The notes under the pieces: generated by a model | Databases searched by the model: none | Seen by the model: the letters and a program-made list of their open reading frames with translations, nothing else | What the model was told of the DNA's origin: nothing | In this document: piece after piece, positions 1 to 13,500 of the stretch | Position numbering within the stretch: the first letter of the stretch is position 1 | Layout of the letters: each line of letters starts with the position of its first letter | Position numbers and translations under genes: made by a program | NCBI GenBank assembly: GCA_003344405.1 | Contig: NOWV01000013.1 | Span: forward strand, 124,001 to 188,000 | Length of the DNA stretch: 64,000 nucleotides | DNA from: Trichoplax sp. H2 | Taxonomy: Eukaryota > Placozoa > Uniplacotomia > Trichoplacea | Reading direction: 5' to 3'

Positions 1-727
1 GGTAATCCGAACCGAACCGGGCCATCTCAGTACAGTCATGATACTATAATGTAATGTATAAGTATACGATATGTTACGGGTAAATACAGTACGCCTAGAT
101 GTACATATGTTAACCTATATATACAATATATATACAAGTATATACTGTACGAGTATACACATTACTTTATATGGCATATAGGGGGATTTAGGCTATCGCT
201 TGTACGAATTAATCCTATTCCTGCAACATTCGAACCAGCAGCATATCCGTGTATTACTAATGAATTAATTCATTAATTAACTCTGTCCAGGTGAAAATAG
301 TATTTAATCGCTTAGTCAGTCACAATCGAATAGGATCGTAGATTAGTGTGAATAAAGGAAATCTCTCTATAAGTATATTAGTCCTACTCTGTAACCCACA
401 ACTGAAATAAGCAGCAAGTACAAACTAGTTCTGCTCTGGAGGACTGAATTGATTGATTGATTTTATACTTACTGCACAGCGCGCTAAGATATTTAGCTTA
501 TAAATAGCTTATGTAATTATGTTTGGACCATTGATTTAAGTTTGAAAAGTAACGCAGTACTGTACTGTACAGTACAAACTTTACTACAGAAGACGAAATA
601 GAATTTAGCCAGTTATTAGTTATTAATCTAGAAAGTGTTGAACCATAAGAAATACCCAATCGAATCAACCTGCCAATATAGCATCGATATCAAAATACCG
701 CCTTAACAATCAAATAATCCTGGTGCA
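1..727. promoter_or_regulatory. 5' flank of TPGS2
   Basis: AT-rich sequence upstream of the TPGS2 start codon, with no ORF that looks coding. It probably contains the promoter and 5' untranslated region. Its notable element is a short block at about 549-576 made of ACTGT/ACAGT pentamers, which lies roughly 150 bp before the start codon. The window edge cuts the region, so the upstream gene and its orientation are unknown. A smaller related dyad also appears as ACAGTATAGT-type runs elsewhere in the window. Confidence 0.4.
549..576. repeat. Short ACTGT/ACAGT pentamer block upstream of TPGS2
   Basis: A run of about five pentamer units switches from ACTGT to ACAGT orientation and so contains the palindrome ACTGTACAGT. 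It is the miniature form of the large arrays at 8824, 28824 and 39719, and like them it lies just 5' of a coding region. Confidence 0.6.
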
Positions 728-3154
728 ATGGAACATATCAGTAATAGCGATCAAACAGACGTGGGCGAATCATCAGAAAGTCATCATCAGATTTTAATTT
801 CTAACATTATCAGCAAGATAGGTAAGAGACAACTATTGTACAGTTAACAATTCATATCTTCTAGAATTTCAATTCGTTACACATATATGTAGATTTTAAT
901 GAATATTAGCATTGGCAATCATATGTGCGTATGCGTATAATTATCTTCACTATTTCCTTACATTACAGTATGCTGGGAAATGATGCTAAATAAATGTCTA
1001 TGTAATGCTAAAAAATCTCTTATTCACTGTACTTTACATTTACTTCATGAGTGTTTATGATTGATAATATTTGTATTATCGTATAAGAATTGTTATTATT
1101 GCTAATATTTTCAATTTGATTGTGAATTCTACACAAATTAGACATTTACATAACTCCAATCTATCTGCATAACGTACTTTTAAGGCTGAACAATAATATC
1201 ATAATATACAGTATAGTATTGAAATTCAAACACGCCATCCATGTAAAGTGTGCAAGATAATGGTTTGAAAATCGTAACACAGTAGTTTAGTAGCACCAAA
1301 GAAAATTGAAGTAAACTCCATAAACTACAAACATTCAACTCTATGCAAAATTACATAGCAGCGGAACTATCCAATGATATTTACTATTGATATGGAATAA
1401 ATACAAATAACGATCATTAGAATGTACGTAGATGAAATTGAATGTTTCGTTGTTCTAAAATCTTAAATTGTCTCCTGAAAATAAGAAAGTCTACCCAAAG
1501 TCGTCAATGTCGATCATGTAGATTATCCACCAGTCGATCAAAATGATATTCAAGCCTGGGAACGGGTGAACATAAGTATATGCAAATAATTTTGTAAATC
1601 TATTAAATTTACTGTAATAAATTTATTAGGCATAATAACTGTATTAATTTAAGAAAAGCTAGCTGAGTAAAGTGTTAATATTGCTAATTTAACATGAAAT
1701 AATATTCAATTTCTACAAATTAATATCAAGTCTAGAGCAATAATGATCTACTTATCAAAATTAGATGAAAATAATATTTTACAATATTTTAACCTTACAA
1801 TCATACACTAGTATTTAGTTGTACCGAAGAAAACTGATCAAAACATATTAGTAGTTTATTAATTAATGAACAATTTACAAGATTTCATGTTAAACTTATT
1901 AATATATAACTTTATATCACAGAAACATACTTGTAGCATGCCGGACGATCTGAAAGCATTTTATATGCTTTCTAATGGTTTTCTACTGACGTGGTCAGTC
2001 CTCTTTGATGGTAAATTTAGTAATTTTATTACAATCGTACAAATAATTATGCGCTTATATATTTTGCTTAACCATACTCCATTCTAAGTCTCAGTACTAC
2101 TAACAGCTTAACCGTAAATGAAATTTGATTAGATTTCATTACGTCCCTGCATAAAAACTATTATTACTTATCAAAGGTCAAAAACAGTCTCTTGGAAGAA
2201 TGGTGGTCAATTCCTTAAAGAGCTTGAAACGAATAAATGATAATAAGAACATTAATGGATCAATTGCACTTGACGATATCGTTTGTTCTGACAATGATGA
2301 ATGTGGTAATAGGAAACCACAATTCGATCCATCTCAGAGTTGGATATTTGAACTAGACGATTGTGATGGTTACGGAAAAGTATGTTTGGTCTACAAGTTA
2401 CAATCAGGTATTATAAATACATCTTCTGTTTAAGCCGTTATTGTACGCGTTTTGGATAAGTTAGCATCTGTATCTGATACGTTTATTTAATTATATTTTA
2501 TATTTGGCTACCTTAGATTCTATCAATCAAATATCGCCAGAAGTATGGTTCCTTGATAGAGCTCTAGGCTGGCACTATTTAACTGATTCGTTTACAAAAT
2601 ATTTTCGTCTGATGATTATGCATCTTGGCCTACCGCAATGGCAGTACGCATTAACAAATATTGGTCTAAGCCCTATTGCAAAGGTAATATCTGTAGCTAC
2701 AACTTTCTAGACGTATTTTATTGATTTCAATTTAGCTATCATCATTCATTTTTAAAATGATTTCTCCATTGATGTAGAAATATTGCCGTACTAGGTAACT
2801 AATCTTAGCAATCTGATCGTCTTTTATAGCAATGGTTCCACATGTATGCTCCTGTTAGGTTAGCATTGGATACTGAGAAAATTGATGTAAATCCATCAAT
2901 TATGCAAAAAGACGAAACAACGCTTAATAAACTCGATTCCAAAAAGTTATTTGGAACCAAAGAAGATAAGCCTGAAAAAAATGTTACGAATGATCGCCGA
3001 AAACCATCTTCTGCAAAGTAAGACTAATCTGAGATAGCTATTCAATTCGAACATACCCTTATTTATAGTTATTATTCTGATAATCTTAATATGTTTTAGG
3101 AAGCCTGATAGCAATTCAAACTTAAACAAGTCTGCGCAATCAAAAATAAAATAA
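728..3154 (+). CDS. TPGS2: Tubulin polyglutamylase complex subunit 2
   Basis: This encodes a non-catalytic subunit of the TTLL1-type tubulin polyglutamylase complex, which adds glutamate side chains to tubulin in cilia and neurons; this role is known from the vertebrate family. Seven exons read in frame: 728-820, 1486-1565, 1923-2010, 2177-2407, 2517-2683, about 2830-3017 and about 3100-3154, each bounded by GT/AG. Family-specific blocks are visible: MPDDLKAFYMLSNGF and LTWSVLFDG (SMI1/KNR4-like fold), then WIFELDDCDGYGKVCLVY, EVWFLDRALGWHYLTDSF and HLGLPQWQYAL, followed by QWFHMYAP. The C-terminus is lysine/serine-rich and low in complexity, as in vertebrate TPGS2. The start at 728 puts a short acidic N-terminus before the conserved region. 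Nothing is broken. The 3' neighbour is a convergent phosphatase gene. Confidence 0.92.
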
Positions 3155-4222
3155 TAGGTAGGGTACTGCTGAAACATGTGCAACAGACCTTTTCATTTGT
3201 GAAATTCGAAGGAGTCTGAGATAATCATCTAATTCGATAAGGTGCTCTCTACAGATTCGATCTATTTAGGAAAACCAACTTTCTTAGCTATTGTATGTCT
3301 GCTAGTTTAATGAAATATAATAGAAAGTCTTCAAAACTTTGTTCATATACTTGCGCGTTAATCGAGAATTGTATGTATTTAATTTTCTATACACGAAAAC
3401 ATTTCAAAGTTCATGAGGATTCGTTTAATTGATTTACTATTCCTATAGTTACAATAGATGCGGTAATTTATAAGCCTTTCTTGTATTTATTTGGAATAAA
3501 AATAAAATTTATCTCTTTATTTGTTCTTAACTTTGTATGAAATTATCGAGTAAAGATATAATCGAAAAACTAAAGGACAACTCTTCTAAATTCTTAAAAA
3601 GCGATTAGAATAGCCATTTTTATAGATCAACCCTTTATAGCTTTAATGGTGAACCAAATTATAGGTTAAAATCATAATAAAAAGTATAGTTGAATTGGAT
3701 AGCCTTTAAATTATATGTCTAAGTTAGATTTCCGTAAGCATATGATTCAGAAAAAATACAGTGAAATCAAATAATACCATAATCAGCTAAGAATATCGAA
3801 ATAAATATCGTGTATCAAAATGAAGAAGAATCTGATCAAATGTAATTTATGCATATATCACTCCAATATTACCATCATGCGAATACGAGTAGATCTTGTA
3901 AGTTAATCGATTTTAACCTAAAATATACCGTACTGTATAAAAAATTATTTCAGGTAGATGTTGACGTACAGTACCTCAATGTATAACATTGAAAGTTAAA
4001 ATGTTTAGTTAATGGGATGATAATATCACAAATTTAATATTCTTCATAAGAAATAAATCTAGAATTAGTTAGGATTAATAGGAAGACAAGTACTCTTTAA
4101 AGTTTTCCTCAGTTATACTATTTTAAATTTATGTGATACGGAGTATACTTGACATCGGTAAATTTCAAATTCAGGATAAATAATATCATAAATTATCAAA
4201 ATTAGAAAATTACAATTTATTT
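3155..4222. other. Convergent intergenic region TPGS2/acid phosphatase
   Basis: About 1.07 kb between two stop codons facing each other. It is AT-rich, has AATAAA-like signals near 3495 suitable for 3' end formation of TPGS2, and contains no coding-like frame. It has no pentamer array, only isolated GTACAGTAC-like traces near 3965. Confidence 0.6.
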
Positions 4223-7200
4223 CTAATTAAACTCTACGATCCGATCGTAAGATTGTTTACTGTGCACATGTCGAAAATAATATCGCAATATTAAAAGAAT
4301 TCCAAATAGAATGATGATACCTCCAACTGCGGCGATTATTGCGATATTTACGGGCGCTAACAAATTTAGATTATGATATTTAAATTGATTAGTAAAGTGA
4401 AGTATAATAAATTTCTAGATATCAGTATCAACAACGTACATAAAGTATGCGATGTCTTTATTGTACAAATTTCTTTACGATTCAGAGGTGGGAAAGTCAC
4501 ATTTGATGTAAGCCTGCAATTTTGAAAAAAATAACTAAGATGAAACAAGTGCCTTCACGAAGTTTCACGGGTATTATTATGATATTACACGTAGTACACA
4601 TACTTTTCAAAATCATTTAAAGGGCACAATCGCTTGCAGCCGGGCAGTTGTAAAGTAACTGTTACGGAAGAATTTCGATATAAAACTTGAACTAAATATG
4701 TCCTATAAAATAGTTTTTCAACCATATAACTTAAAAGATAAACAATATATACCTTTTCATTACCAATTTTATTAAGGGTAAATACGTATATGATAGTTAA
4801 AAGAAGAATATTCATCCTATGTAAGAGATACTCTACACGATATAAATTGTGTTGTATAATTCCAACGGTATCGCTTAATGTAATATACTATTATCTAAAA
4901 TTATGTACCCATTTTTATCTTTATACAGCTCAAGCATTACAGCTGCAGTATATGGAGGATTTTTCGTCAGATGGAAGCCTAAGGCTAATAATATGGCCAT
5001 AACGTTGGAATCATGCTATCAGTAAAATAATATTAATATTAGGTTAAGATAGATGAGATATATTTCAAATATTACAAGACCGTCGTGCACAATAAAATAT
5101 TTCAATATCCATAATTAACAAGAGCTTTTTAAAATTATACGTATGCGATATAAAAAAGTACACTATCTCACTGAAAAATAAAAACTTTACCGCTGAATAC
5201 ATCATGAGCTTAGTAGGATTCATTTTCGTTCCAGACTTTACTGATTTCATATCATGAATCATACGATACAATAATTCTCCTACATTAGAGATAGTTAATG
5301 GAATCAAGACAATGAATTGATGTACTAAGCAGTATATCGCAAAGTAGTAAAGTTAAATTATTTATTCATTGATTTATACACAGAAATGCTAAGCATGTGG
5401 GTATGGCACACCGACGCATTGACGCTCTCTTCTTGAGTCATATATTAGCTGTACATTATCTACAGAGGTATTGTAGACAATTTATCGGTACGTTGCTACC
5501 TGCAGTAACTTTTTGTTGGATTGGGCTACTATATTTCAGGAGCTTTACAAACAATGCAATTTTCCTTAGACGTACTAAAACGGTAGAATTGGCCCAGTGT
5601 GGCAACGTTAAATTGTGTTTTTGCTATAATTTATATCAATGAGTAAATCAAATCAATTACCGTCAATATACAATAAACATATATTTATATAACATGACAA
5701 GCCATAACGCTGATGAATCTGAAATTGTTTTATCATGACAGGCATTACCATGCAAAACAAAGCACCATTAATCTCATGTGCAGCGTAGTAAATGTTCTTA
5801 TGGGAGCCGTTATAGCCGGCAAGTTCGTAAATTTTTTTTACAAAGCCCTTTATTTGGAGATGAAGTATTACCAAAAAGGCATGGTTAAAAATCAGAAAAG
5901 AGTAATAACCAAAATTCCCTACAAACCCCATCTTTCTTAATGAAATCTTTAAATTTGTTTGATTTTAGGTTGTTTTGCACGCTTTGATCATATCTTGGGC
6001 ATGCAAGAGATTGACTTTTCAATAACTATATGTAACATTCCAAGAATAAAAATCATTAACACTTTAAAAGCATAGTACAATTGTAAGGACAACAAAGGTT
6101 CATTGCTACAGAAAAAAGGTATATACGCATATTATTTGTAGCCGTATGTATACTCAATCCATGTAATTCTAAAAGTACTTAGAAATTTTAAGCCAATGAT
6201 ATTCTTTTCACTACAGTAAGTTGATTTTTCCTTTATAGTTATTTTATGCTATCTACTTTAATGATAAGTTATTGATAATAAGAGTCGATATCTGTATATA
6301 AAGTCATCCTGGCCTTTAATGACTTTATTGCATTGCCGCTTACTAATATTCTACTGCTGTATAATGGTACGCAATTAATTTAGTAAACAAGATTTATTAC
6401 CGTATCATTAGCCCTGGGTACTGTGTGAATTGGTATTGGCTGCCATAATAAATTTTTGTTCCATATCTATACGATGACATCATAAAATACATTATCATCG
6501 CCTTAAATTATGATGTGGGTACGCAAGCTAATTAAGTTATTGCTTCAATGAGCAGTTACTTATTTATAGAGCTGTGTTCATTAAAAATTAATACACGTAT
6601 ATTTGACATGGTGGTAGTTGATAAACGGTTGTTAAATAGTAAGTAATATTATATTTTGAATGAATAAAAGACGTTGCTTAAAAATGAATCTACTGTATTT
6701 ACAATATCATATGTTAGCAATGTAAATAGTATCAAATGTGCACACAAATACGTACAAATCCATCAGTGAATTATTAAATTTTCGGAATAAGGAATCATTA
6801 CACATCATATCATTAATTTGGTATACTTTAGATACTGTATATATTGCAGCAACAGTTTAAGTGCTATATGCTTTAAAGATTGGAACACTGTATAGGAGTA
6901 AAATAGCTGTAGGCATATCCTACCTGTCTTCCAGCAGGCCGATATAGGGCGCTCAATTGTGCTTCTGCACTCATTAACGTACGATCATAGTCAGTGCTTC
7001 GAATTTTAACCTTGATATCACAAAATCAATAACAACAGTTATTTCATATCTACATACTATGTGTGTAATACAGTACTGTATATTCATTTATTTATTTATC
7101 ATTGTAAAGTGGTTCAATGCCTTCCTAGTTCTAATGAAGTTATTTAGTATAGTACGATAATATTACCGTATTATCTTCCGTATCCTCCTCATATACTGAT

Positions 7201-8295
7201 AGAGTGATAGATAATTCTACTTTGCTATAACATTACGACGATCTTGGATTAAAAGAGGAACAATATTTTGTCATACCTCTCGTCTGACATAAGTTGCGTT
7301 GATCAAGTGCAATTGGTGTACGTAACGATTCTTAAAGAATTCGCCTAATTTTGCTTCCTGACGCATCCCTTCCTACGCATTTTAGGATTCATTTTTTTTG
7401 TTAGCATTTTATAAATGTAATTATAAATTAATAGCCTCTACGAGTACATTATCACGTTGAATTGTAACAAGAGGAAAAGGTAATGGATAAATGTATACCG
7501 TAGTTAACATAATACAAGGCGTTGTATCACATGCGTGCTTAATATTTATAGCATTTACTTATTCGCACAATGTTGCCGATCCAGAACCTACCTGAGTTAG
7601 CTGACCTAATCCTTGTGGCCAAGGCTTCAAGGGATGTGGAAGATTAAGCAAGACATGGGTTGGTGATCGATCGCCATGACGGTAAAGCTAACGTAAAAGT
7701 GACGAAATTTAGGGATAGTGGTTTTACTTATTGCAATTATAATTCACTTTCACAGCTAGAACAATGCAAAAGGAAGATTGATTTTATTTTATGGATTCCA
7801 AGATGATAATACTATCATTTCTTCGTAAAAGTCAAAGATCTTTTTTTTATGTAATGTATCAATCGATGGAACGTAGATGTAAAACTTACTAAATTAAAGG
7901 AACTCAAAAAAGAGGTCAATGCAGAACTATTGTTATGTAGGGGAAAAGGCATGAAATATTATTTAGTGTGGAAGTAAACAGTATTACTATAATTCTACTA
8001 GTTTACGACATATCATGAGAATAGTAAATTACTGCATGACCAGATAATTCAGAATCCTACGAAAGATGTAGTGATTGATTACTATTGATTTAGCAAGTAA
8101 TCCTATTCGTTGCTTAATCTATAATATATTTATATGTTGTAAGTATTTTCTTGACTGCAATAGACTTACAACACTGGCGTAAACCAACTGTAAGCTTGAA
8201 TTAACTAGTGCAGCGGTATAATTTACTTTTACAAGTGAAAGGAGAAGACTGCATCGTATGGCGGCTATAAGCAGTGGCTGAAATTTTAGCGACAT
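4223..8295 (-). CDS. ACP2: Lysosomal/prostatic-type histidine acid phosphatase, membrane anchored
   Basis: This is a histidine-phosphatase clan enzyme that hydrolyses phosphomonoesters through a phospho-histidine intermediate. The first coding exon (about 8172-8295) encodes MSLKFQPLL followed by a hydrophobic signal peptide and ends in SLQLVYASV. The next exon carries the catalytic signature LYRHGDRSP (about 7680), then PWPQGLGQLTQVG. Later exons give RSTDYDRTLMSAEAQLSALY (about 6950-7010), an INGALFC segment (about 5755), LPHWANSTVLVRL (about 5580), the proton-donor HDSN exon with PPYTAAVMLELY (about 4925-5015) and the cysteine pair in LPGCKRLCPL (about 4620). The last exon is one transmembrane helix (AIIAAVGGIIILFGILLIL) and a short tail with YFRHV and YDRI, a YxxPhi-type sorting signal. 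This order and anchor match lysosomal acid phosphatase. An upstream in-frame ATG at 8355 is possible, but the signal peptide favours 8295. TEAD lies head to head with it. Confidence 0.93.
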
Positions 8296-10548
8296 TGCAT
8301 CAACGGTATCGCCAATTTTTCTATCTGAACTTTCAATTGGATGTAGATACTCCACTATCTGAGATCACTCAATGAAAAATTTCCCCCTCAAGTGGCTCAT
8401 TTTTTATAGCAAAATAACCTTCAAGTCTGCCCACAATTGTGTTTACTCATGTGACTTTTCAGAGAAATACAAGTCATCTGACCATGCATCGACTGTAACC
8501 CGATTGATTGAAGCCAACGGACAGATGGACGCGACGATAAAATTCATCCAAATTTGCAGTTAGGCCTGACAAGAAAGTAAGCAAAGTGAGCGTTATTCTA
8601 CAGTATGACAGTCATCAGTTGATAAGCATCGAGGTTAAGAGACCACCTCTATGGTCATGAACAGTTGGATAGTTTTTCTTTGAGTGGTCAGTGTATTTAT
8701 TTTGTTGCTACTATATTGACGGTAGTTTAGTTTGGCTTAATTAACCTAATTCATTCATATTTCAATGGAAAGTTGATGTTTGTAAAGCTAAATCACTGCA
8801 ATGGACAATCCTCCAGATACAACCCATACTGAACACTGTAGACTGTAGACTGTAGAGTGGAGGTAAATGAGAATACAGTACAGTAGAGTAAATGTGAAAG
8901 AAGAACAGCTTGTATGGGTCGTTGAACCGTTAAAAACGCATCTACCACATTCTTACTATACTGTACTGTACCTGTACCGTGCAGTACGGTACACTGAGTG
9001 TTGTCTACGGTGTACAGTGTACAGTATTTTACAGAACGTAGTGCAAGTGTACAGTACAGTACTGTTAAATGCGTTAGCGTTATCTGTAGCGCAACGCCAC
9101 GTCATACTGTACTGTAGATTGATCTGTACTGTTATTAGTGATATTATTGGTCTTCTTTTCTTGAAGGAATCATGCCCCAAGGACAGTACATTACTGTTCA
9201 GTGTATTTAAAATATACAGGAGCACAAAGCATACATCACAATGTATATACACTACTTAGAAAAGCAGGTAGTATCCACATACTTGTGTCTCAAGTCTGCA
9301 GTGTCAGCGTCAGGGCGAGGACGTACTGTACTGTAGACGTGGGCATCATCGCGCATATGATCACGCATTACTAGCTCACGAGGAGTCACGTCATGGAAAA
9401 ACTGTACTGTACTGTACAGTACAGTACAGTACAGTACGTCATCAGCTACAGTACTGTACAGTACTATACACTGTACACTGTAGAGTAGTACAGTACTGTA
9501 CAGTATAGTGGTCTGCTGTCGTACAGTACAGTACTGTACAAATCAGCGAGCGGTTCACCTCAACTCTCAACTGGACTGAACTAAACTGTATCGTGGAGAC
9601 AGCTGACTCGACGACGTCGAGTGTGTGTACTGTGAGCACGCGAAAATTCACTCAAGTGCAGCCAACTCTCCAGTATGGTGTCCAGTACCCAGTCCATACA
9701 GTACTGTACAGTACACTGTACTGTACAGTACGTCATCAGCTAGAGTACAGTACTATACACTGTACACTGTAGAGTAGTGCAGTGGTCTGCTGTCGTACAG
9801 TACTGTACTGTACAAGTGTACTAGTGTACAGTATAGTACAAATCAGCGAGCGGTTCACCTCAACTCTCAACTGGACTGAACTAAACCGTATCGTGCCCAG
9901 TCCATACAGTACTGGAACCGCATCAGCTTTCTTAGACAAAAACTGTACAGTACTGTACAGTGTACAGTACGTCATCAGCTACAGTACAGTACTGTACTAT
10001 ACACTGTACACTGTAGAGTAGTGCAGTGGTGAAGCACGCGAAAATGCACTCTAGTGCAGCCAACTCCAGTATGGTGTCCAGTACCCAGTCCATACAGTAT
10101 AATGGAAAAACTGTACAGTACTATACACTGTACACTGTAGAGTAGTGCAGTGGTGAAGCAAGCGAAAATGCACTCTAGTGCAACCAACTCCAGTATGGTG
10201 TCCAATACCCAGTCCATACAGTACTGGAACCGCAGCAGCTTTCTTGCTATAAAAAGCTTCTATCACGTTGTCGCGTCTGGGATTCACCAGGCGTTGTCTT
10301 GTGTGTAATATGCTTGGCCTACTGTAGTCCATTTGTAGTCAGTGGCTCACATTTTTGTCATTTTTTCTAAAAAATTCTGCTTCCGGCGGTCGTCAAAGGG
10401 TTTGCTTTAGCTGAGTTGTTGTGGCGTACAAGTTAGTCACGATTGGAAAAATTGATTATCCTATTGCAACAAGTTGACGATAGTATCGTTTTCAATCTTG
10501 ACGTCGTTCCATTGGTAGAACAGCTCGCGCTGTTTCTGTTCATTTAGC
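8296..10548. promoter_or_regulatory. Bidirectional promoter region, acid phosphatase/TEAD
   Basis: The 2.25 kb between two start codons pointing away from each other must hold both promoters. About 8296-8820 is ordinary AT-rich sequence. 8824-10330 is the pentamer array described separately. The last 220 bp before the TEAD start is non-repetitive and less AT-rich, the likely TEAD 5' leader. No TATA box stands out. Confidence 0.5.
8824..10330. repeat. ACAGT/ACTGT pentamer array 1, with 240-295 bp higher-order units
   Basis: Dense runs of TACAGTACAGTAC and TACTGTACTG in both orientations produce many copies of the palindrome ACTGTACAGT. A longer unit beginning GTACGTCATCAGCT recurs at about 9434, 9728 and 9968 (spacings of about 294 and 240 bp). 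Its shared block includes TATACACTGTACACTGTAGA and AAATCAGCGAGCGGTTCACC. A second block with CCAACTCCAGTATGGTGTCC recurs near 10058 and 10184 (126 bp apart). The composition differs clearly from the AT-rich surroundings. Long open frames on both strands here arise because the pentamer has no stop codon in any frame. Confidence 0.9.
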
Positions 10549-13500
10549 ATGAAGAACGAGGATGACAACTCCTCGTCACTTGATAGTTCAGACGAAGATG
10601 TTCCAAGAGGAGACGATGCTGAACGCGTTTGGTCTAGTGATATCGAGCAATCTTTTCAAGAAGCGCTAGCTATTTATCCACCGTGTGGCCGCCGCAAAAT
10701 TATCCTTTCTGACGAGGGTAAAATGTACGGTAAGTCTTGGAAGAAGTAGTCAAATAGGTGTAGGAGAGGATCATTCCTCTCACCTTAAGTCATCTTCAAA
10801 TTTGACAATGGCGGATAGACGATTGCCATACTAAAACCTTATTCAACATGATCTACAACCACTCATTGAAGTACAGTAGTAGTAACATACGTACGGAATA
10901 TACAATCAGTGGTGATGTTGTGATTTTGCTGTCTTCGCACGTATGGTGACAAGTGTAGTCTATTCCACTACTAATGGAGAGTTGTCCTATACAGTCCACT
11001 ACTGCCTTCATCTTCTCTCCCAAATCCATACGGCCATGCCTTGCCATGGCATTTCAACTAAAATTCAATTGAATTCTTCTTTTTCAACTCCAGGAGAACA
11101 CTTTGACTCATTACAAGTCTAACATTGACTTTATCTTCAAAGAATCCCTGTGCAAGTCTCATTCTTTCTTGCCGCAATAGATAAACTTGACAACAATTTC
11201 TTTCTTTTTACTTTTGCTGGAATGGGTTACAAACTGCGCTTGACTACCCCCATACTGTATCAATTCAATGCTATCCACTGGGGTTTTGCCTACTTCACAC
11301 CAGATACAAGATCGGATTAATTGCTAGTGGATTATTGTCATGACTCACTTGTAAACGCTCTCCTTACTCTAGCCTATTTAAAACCCCCCAAAACACATCG
11401 TCGATGCTAGGATGGCATGCACGGTTGCAATAAGTTTGTCGTCTCAAAGACTTCTTTTATAATTTCCGATCTTGCATGCAAATGATTGAAAGTGGCAGCA
11501 GCACATGACGCGTATAAACTACAATGCAATAGACTAGCGATGCTGTACTTCACAACATCAATTCGAGAACAAAATCCACATTAAAAGTAGTCTTGATGCT
11601 TTCATATTTTGCAGTTGGAAAGTAGCAGCAAAGGGAAGGTGTAAAATTTGCATTCTCAGTTTTCCCTGGCGCCATTGAAGTGTAAAAAAAAAAACTGCCA
11701 CATCGTCGTCTCCGATCCGCGTCAACCCGACCTTGTGTTGCATTTCGCCAGCATTGTCTCATTTTTTTCCAACCTCGAGACTGATCGATCAAATTAAAAT
11801 CAAAAATTAGACAGTAGCACTACTCATCTTGTTGGTTTAAAAAGTAAGAGCAAGTAATAGCGATCAATTGGCTAGGAGACGAATGAAAATAGCCATTTTA
11901 GTTCATTTGACGCTATTTCAACAAGCAACAACAGTATGAGTGACGATTTTATCACGAGTGCCCTGTTGGTGTTTATTCTTTACTTTGTAAATCACTGCCA
12001 TGAATTCGGGAGAGAGAAAGAATATTGACCAACCCCAAATTAAATACAAGGAAAATGGTAACGTGTTATTATTTAACGATAGCCATTAATTTCAAGACAG
12101 TTTTTTCAAAAACTGTCACCTTAGAACCCAATATAGTAACACCATAAAAGCATTTACCTGCAAACTATAGTATCCCGACTGACACATCGTTGCTTTCATT
12201 TATGAAAAGAGCCTCTATGTATCACAGGCTATCAATTGAAAAAGAGTTGTAAATAGTTTTATTATGGTAGGGGGTTATACCATGGTATAAGACAGTACAA
12301 GACTTATTCATAGTGTTATTCTATCTAATTGAATTTCAAATGCAGCTACGACTCCTTTTTTATACCCAGTACCAAAAAAAAACAACAAATTATTGAATCA
12401 AGCTATGATAAATAACTTGTGCAACGAGCGCTTCTCGACTATCCACGTTGACTTAGTAGACTTGAGTGATTCAATGAAAACCAAGCCGTATTGTTGTGTC
12501 TCCTGCCAACTTTTTAATTAGACATGGATACACTATCGAATAAAAAGGATATGGAAAAAGGCCTAAGATACATTCCAAAATGCACTACTTGTTTAACAGT
12601 ATTGCCGTTAATTAAGGCAATACATGTCGCTATTGCAATATGAAAAGCAAATCATTATAGTAAGCCAAACTTTTCAATGCATTTGTGGTTAATTAGAATT
12701 ATTCTAATTCACATATAACATCAAATTTATTAATCAAGGACTTTACATGATTATCCATTTAGTTGGTATTTGCAGCAGTATTAATTATTTATGATAACAT
12801 TGGCTGAAATTTGAAGAGTGCTATGTATTTTATAATTATTAATAAATGTACTGTACATTTGAAGGCATTGTAGATAATTAATTGAACGTATGTTTAGCTT
12901 GCAGCACAATTTTTCCAACATGTAATTCCCCAAATTTCTGTCTAATGTTTTGTTCACATACGCCCAATTGGTGGCATAGTGTATTTCCCTACATTTGACG
13001 TTGAAAATCCTTTCTAATATTACTTGAATTCCTACGGTGGATAGCCTAAGGATACTTCCTGCGTCATACTTTAAGCCGCAATATTGGTGATAAAATAATT
13101 TGGACTCTGTTGACGCTTCTCTACAGCCATACTGTAGATGAAAAGAAATATGGCAGTTATTAGTGTACGTCTAATGACTGCAAAATCACTTTTGCTATGC
13201 AATTTTCTGCTATTGTAATGCCTTATAGTTAACATCTCCAGGTTGATTTATTTAGGCGTTTGGTAACATTTTATGATTAATGAATAAGTTGTTGATGAGA
13301 CCTCATTTTTAGAGCCAGAATATTATAGAATGTGGGATAACTTCTTTACTATAGCGCCGTGGTAATAATTTTAACTGCCCTACTATTGCAGTACTGTATA
13401 TTGATAGAATACATCTAACTGTTTGTCTAATGTTATTAGTACAATATCATTTCAAGAGAAACTTCTGATTTTATTCACAATCCTAATATCCATTGCACAG

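Noticed and set aside
4585-4815. 76-codon open frame starting MNILLLTIIYVFTL
   Set aside because: Its N-terminal half is intron read-through. Only the second half, from about the YMVEKLFYR segment, is a real exon of the acid phosphatase gene.
8824-10330. CRISPR-like or prokaryotic repeat array
   Set aside because: There are no uniform repeats with unique equal-length spacers, and the genes around are eukaryotic with introns.
8867-10332. Several open frames of 66-130 codons on both strands with peptides rich in YSTVQ and LYCTV
   Set aside because: They are translations of the stop-free ACAGT/ACTGT pentamer. The same kind of peptide appears on both strands and in all three arrays.
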